From Verrucomicrobiales bacterium (GTDB lineage Bacteria; Verrucomicrobiota; Verrucomicrobiia; Verrucomicrobiales; DEV007), in the NCBI GenBank assembly GCA_023253615.1, contig JALRFZ010000591.1, positions 1 through 9,369 on the forward strand: a stretch of 9,369 nt of DNA. The letters are read 5' to 3'. Position numbers and translations under genes: made by a program. Below the pieces are notes generated by a model that did no database searches, was not told the DNA's origin, and saw only the letters and a program-made list of their open reading frames with translations. Positions 6,972 through 9,369 of the stretch are shown piece by piece (positions within the stretch are counted from its first letter, which is position 1; each line of letters starts with the position of its first letter).

Positions 6972-7736
6972 ATGAACAGGGTTTTGATTGTCGCCGGCGA
7001 ACGGCAAACCGGGGAACGATATCAGCAGGCGCTTGGTTTGGAGGGCTTCCAGACGGCCGTGGTGTGGAATCCGATCCAGATGGTCGAATTCTGCCGGCAG
7101 CACACACCCGACTTCATGGTCGTGGATCTCGACCTGGCCGAGTTGGGTCTCTGGAGCGCCGTCCAGGCGGTGCGCGGTATCGGCACGCTCGCGAATGTTC
7201 CCTTCCTCGGGCTCGCCTCGACCGCGAACCAGCAGTTGTTTGAAAAGGCCCGTGCCGCCGGATTCATCGCCGTCTATCCGACGCACGACAGCAGCCGCCA
7301 GATCATCGAGGCCCTTCGCCGGGAGATCGAGCGCCTCAGTGCTCCGGCCGAGGCGGAGATCGTCGATGTGGTCGGACGCGATACCTCCCTGAACCGTCTC
7401 CGTGAACTGGCCCGCGACATCGTGCAGACGGCCGCTGGCCTGCGCCACCGGGTCGGCGAATACGGCGAGGAAGGGCCGGAGCTTTTCAGTTACATCGAGA
7501 ATTCCGGCATGGCCATCCGCAAAAAGCTCAACGGAGTGGTCGACTTCTCGCTGCACGACAAGGAACTGCGCCACGACTTCCGCAACATGATCGGATCGGT
7601 GACGGGATTCGCCGAGCTGATCCTGATGGAGTCGGGCCTTTCCTACGAATCGACCGAAGGTCTAACCCGTCTCCGCCGCAATTCGAAGGAATTCGTCGAC
7701 ATTCTCGATCTGCAGAAAGCCGAGGCCAACGCCTGA
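6972..7736 (+). CDS. Degenerate receiver domain fused to a DHp (HisKA-like) domain, no kinase ATPase domain
   Basis: A 254-aa cytoplasmic protein. Residues 1-122 have a receiver fold pattern (RVLIV at 3-7; PDFMVVDLDL with candidate phosphoacceptor D52), but the acid pocket DD is replaced by A8-G9 and the switch lysine by tyrosine (VYP, 101-103), so normal phosphorylation is doubtful. Residues about 135-195 are helical and charged. Residues 195-252 look like a complete histidine-kinase dimerization/phosphoacceptor hairpin: H-box LRHDFRNMIGSVTGFAELIL with candidate H201, then the second helix ending ILDLQKAEA. The protein stops exactly there, so the HATPase_c domain is absent rather than broken off mid-domain. 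It could be a phosphotransfer protein (Spo0B/ChpT-like in principle), a dimerising scaffold, or a sensor remnant. ATG 6972 starts directly at the receiver strand; ATG 6951 adds seven residues. It is divergent from the azurin-like gene. Confidence 0.85.
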   Translation: MNRVLIVAGERQTGERYQQALGLEGFQTAVVWNPIQMVEFCRQHTPDFMVVDLDLAELGLWSAVQAVRGIGTLANVPFLGLASTANQQLFEKARAAGFIAVYPTHDSSRQIIEALRREIERLSAPAEAEIVDVVGRDTSLNRLRELARDIVQTAAGLRHRVGEYGEEGPELFSYIENSGMAIRKKLNGVVDFSLHDKELRHDFRNMIGSVTGFAELILMESGLSYESTEGLTRLRRNSKEFVDILDLQKAEANA

Positions 7737-7752
7737 GCCGGCCGCTGCCGGC
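7737..7752 (+). terminator. Possible weak terminator hairpin after the receiver-DHp gene
   Basis: GCCGGC (7737-7742) and GCCGGC (7747-7752) form a 6-bp GC stem with a 4-nt loop directly after the stop codon. The following sequence (AAAACGCCC, then TTTTCCTTT) has T runs only about 9 nt later, so this is not a classic intrinsic terminator. The rest of the 59-bp gap to the next gene holds nothing else I can support. Confidence 0.3.
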
Positions 7753-7795
7753 AAAACGCCCTTTTCCTTTCGCCCGTTGCGGCTAGGGTGCCGCC

Positions 7796-8686
7796 ATGAA
7801 GGTCGGTATCACGGGAGCGAGCGGATTCCTCGGCTCCGCCATCATCGCAGAGGGCAAGAGCCGCGGCTGGACCGTGGTCGCTTATTCGCGCGATCCCTCG
7901 CGGCCGATCGACGGGGCGGATGAAGTGCGCTCGCTCGCGGATCCGGGGGCGGTCGACCTCGGGGATCTCGACGCCCTCGTCCACCTCGCCGGTGAACCGA
8001 TCTCGACGCTCTGGACGAAGGACCGCAAGCGTCGCATCCTCGAGAGCCGGGTCGATCTCACCTCGGATCTCGTCGAGGCCATGTCGACGATCACCCGCAG
8101 CCGGCGTCCCGGGGTGTTTGTCTCGGCATCGGCGATCGGATTTTACGGCGATCGCGCCGACGAGCCGATGGAGGAGGAATCCGACGTCGGCTTCGGATTT
8201 CTCCCACAGGTCTGTCGCGACTGGGAGGCGGCCTCGGCGGGAGCCGTCAAGCTCGGCGTGCGTGTCGTCAATCCCCGGGTGGGTCTCGTGCTGGGGCATG
8301 GCGGCCTGCTGCGGCGCCTGCGTCCGCTCTTCCGTCTCGGTCTGGGCGGGCGTCTCGGATCGGGCCGCCAATGGATGTCGTGGATCCATATTGCCGATCT
8401 CGCGCGGATTTTCGCCGAGTGTGTGGAGAATCCCTCCATCCACGGCGCCGTCAATGCCGTGGCCCCGCATCCCGCGACGAACCGCGAATTCACCCGTGTC
8501 TACGCCCGCGTCCTCGGCCGGAAGGCCTGGTTTCCCGTGCCGGCTTTTCTCCTGAAACGGCTCCCCGGCGGCATGGGACGGCTCTTTCTCGACAGCCAGC
8601 GCGTCGAGCCCGCGGTGATGAAGGCCTTTGGATTTGAATGGCGGTATCCCGATCTAGAGTCGGCGCTGCGCTCGCTGGAGGACTGA
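7796..8686 (+). CDS. TIGR01777-family NAD(P)-binding epimerase (YfcH/SDR39U1-like)
   Basis: A 296-aa atypical short-chain dehydrogenase/epimerase, predicted to be cytoplasmic. The N-terminal dinucleotide-binding motif is GITGASGFLG (4-13; GxxGxxG). Further family marks are VHLAGEPIS (62-70), the SASAIGFYG motif (110-118; Y117 in the catalytic region), CRDWEAA (140-146), NPRVGLVLG (159-167), and GSGRQWMSWIHIAD (188-201). The C-terminal part (about 247-294, AWFPVPAFLLK through RVEPAVMKAFGFEWRYPDLESAL) matches the DUF1731 tail found in this subfamily. The length of about 300 aa is normal and no key motif is missing. The family, including E. coli YfcH, has no firmly known substrate. It is preceded by a 59-bp gap and followed by an 89-bp gap to a HAD gene in the same direction, so an operon is possible but not shown. 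Confidence 0.95.
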   Translation: MKVGITGASGFLGSAIIAEGKSRGWTVVAYSRDPSRPIDGADEVRSLADPGAVDLGDLDALVHLAGEPISTLWTKDRKRRILESRVDLTSDLVEAMSTITRSRRPGVFVSASAIGFYGDRADEPMEEESDVGFGFLPQVCRDWEAASAGAVKLGVRVVNPRVGLVLGHGGLLRRLRPLFRLGLGGRLGSGRQWMSWIHIADLARIFAECVENPSIHGAVNAVAPHPATNREFTRVYARVLGRKAWFPVPAFLLKRLPGGMGRLFLDSQRVEPAVMKAFGFEWRYPDLESALRSLED

Positions 8687-8775
8687 CCCGCCTGCAAACG
8701 GTCCAAGTTAGCGGTTTCCACATCGCCGCGGGGCGCTTACCTTGCGAGCCGGAAAACCGGACCCTTTCCCGCACC

Positions 8776-9369
8776 ATGGCCGCCCCGCAGAACATCATCG
8801 GCATCGTCTACGATTACGACCAGACCCTCAGCCCCACCTACATGCAGGATGAGGTGCTCTTTCCCAAGTTCGGCATCAATCCCGCCGAGTTCTGGAAACG
8901 ATGCCGGATCCTCGTGGATGAGCAGGGCTTCGAGAGCGAGCTCGCCTACCTCAAGGCGATGATCGACTACCTCGAGATGGACGGGCCGAGCAACGCCGAT
9001 CTCGAGGAGCTGGGCAAGGGGCTCCAGTTTTTTCCCGGCCTGCCGGAAATGTTCGGCGAGCTCGAGGGCATCCTCAGCGACGAGCACCGCGCCATGGGGG
9101 TGAAGATCGAGCACTACATCGTCTCGAGCGGGATCAAGGCGCTCATCCAGGGGAGCCGGTTGCGTCCGCACATCAAGGAGATCTTCGGTTGCGAATTCGC
9201 CGAGAACAGCGCCGGGCGCATCTCCTTCCCGCGCCGCGTCATCTCGCACACGGCGAAGACGCAGTATCTCTTCCGCATCAACAAGGGCATGCTCGATCCC
9301 TCGGAGGATGTGAACGATCACATGCCCGATCATCTGCGCCCCATCCCGTTCCCGAACATGATCTATCTC
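8776..9369 (+). CDS. HAD-superfamily hydrolase, 3'-truncated by window edge
   Basis: 198 codons of an open frame that runs off the window end. HAD motif I is VYDYDQTLSP (11-20), with nucleophile D13 and acid D15. Motif II is YIVSSG (114-119, S117). K161 in HTAKTQ is the likely motif III lysine. The sequence stops at NMIYL, just where motif IV (GDG-x-TD in many relatives) would be expected. The roughly 100 residues between motifs I and II, mostly helical in pattern (FWKRCRILVDEQGFESEL, DLEELGKGLQFFPGLPEMF), fit a helical C1-type cap. It should be a phosphatase or phosphotransferase with Mg2+, but the substrate is unknown. The ATG at 8776 is close to motif I, as is usual. The 89-bp gap upstream contains a small CCGG-AAAA-CCGG hairpin (8749-8760) and no convincing promoter. 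Confidence 0.9.
   Translation, partial: MAAPQNIIGIVYDYDQTLSPTYMQDEVLFPKFGINPAEFWKRCRILVDEQGFESELAYLKAMIDYLEMDGPSNADLEELGKGLQFFPGLPEMFGELEGILSDEHRAMGVKIEHYIVSSGIKALIQGSRLRPHIKEIFGCEFAENSAGRISFPRRVISHTAKTQYLFRINKGMLDPSEDVNDHMPDHLRPIPFPNMIYL

Noticed and set aside
7643..8470. 275-codon minus-strand frame across the receiver-DHp and epimerase genes
   Set aside because: It spans two unrelated plus-strand genes and their intergenic gap, with shadow-type composition and no domain signature.
8749..8760. CCGG-AAAA-CCGG hairpin upstream of the HAD gene
   Set aside because: A four-base-pair stem is too short in GC-rich DNA to claim as a terminator or regulatory element, and no T run follows.
8737..9333. 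198-codon minus-strand open frame at the right end
   Set aside because: The plus strand here encodes a HAD hydrolase with DxDxT and SSG motifs; the minus frame is its shadow.

Overview
The window is GC-rich bacterial DNA with densely packed, mostly unrelated housekeeping genes and no sign of phage, insertion sequence, CRISPR array, tRNA or rRNA. The gene mix points to Verrucomicrobiota or a close relative: a single-chain glycine decarboxylase, an MTH1-like Nudix enzyme, an EboE-type TIM-barrel protein, a secreted azurin-like cupredoxin and weak Shine-Dalgarno signals. This placement is inference from gene content, not proof.

Layout, left to right. A glycine decarboxylase gene cut by the window start (1-2430, +) is followed, nearly overlapping, by an MTH1-type Nudix hydrolase (2445-2927, +). 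It converges, with 4 bp between stops, on a flavodoxin-fold NAD(P)H oxidoreductase with a four-cysteine cluster (2932-3570, -). Across an 89-bp divergent promoter region lies a nitroreductase (3660-4265, +), then a lone eboE homologue (4321-5508, +). eboE converges, with 3 bp between stops, on a response regulator that is a receiver domain plus a disordered tail (5512-6138, -). Upstream of that is an AT-rich leader and then an azurin-like copper protein (6318-6782, -) with its own clear intrinsic terminator. A 189-bp AT-rich divergent region separates azurin from a protein made of a degenerate receiver domain and a complete histidine-kinase dimerization/phosphoacceptor (DHp) domain but no ATPase domain (6972-7736, +). 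A TIGR01777-type epimerase (7796-8686, +) and the first 198 codons of a HAD-family hydrolase (8776 to window end, +) complete the window.

Functionally, the left part concerns one-carbon metabolism (GcvP), nucleotide-pool sanitation (Nudix) and flavin-dependent redox chemistry (flavodoxin-like protein and nitroreductase). The middle holds a periplasmic electron carrier (azurin-like) flanked by two incomplete two-component proteins. One has an intact phosphoacceptor aspartate but no output domain; the other has a candidate phosphoacceptor histidine but no kinase domain. That arrangement is the most unusual part of the window. No stretch longer than 300 bases lacks a gene; the longest gaps are 179 bp (6139-6317) and 189 bp (6783-6971), both described below.
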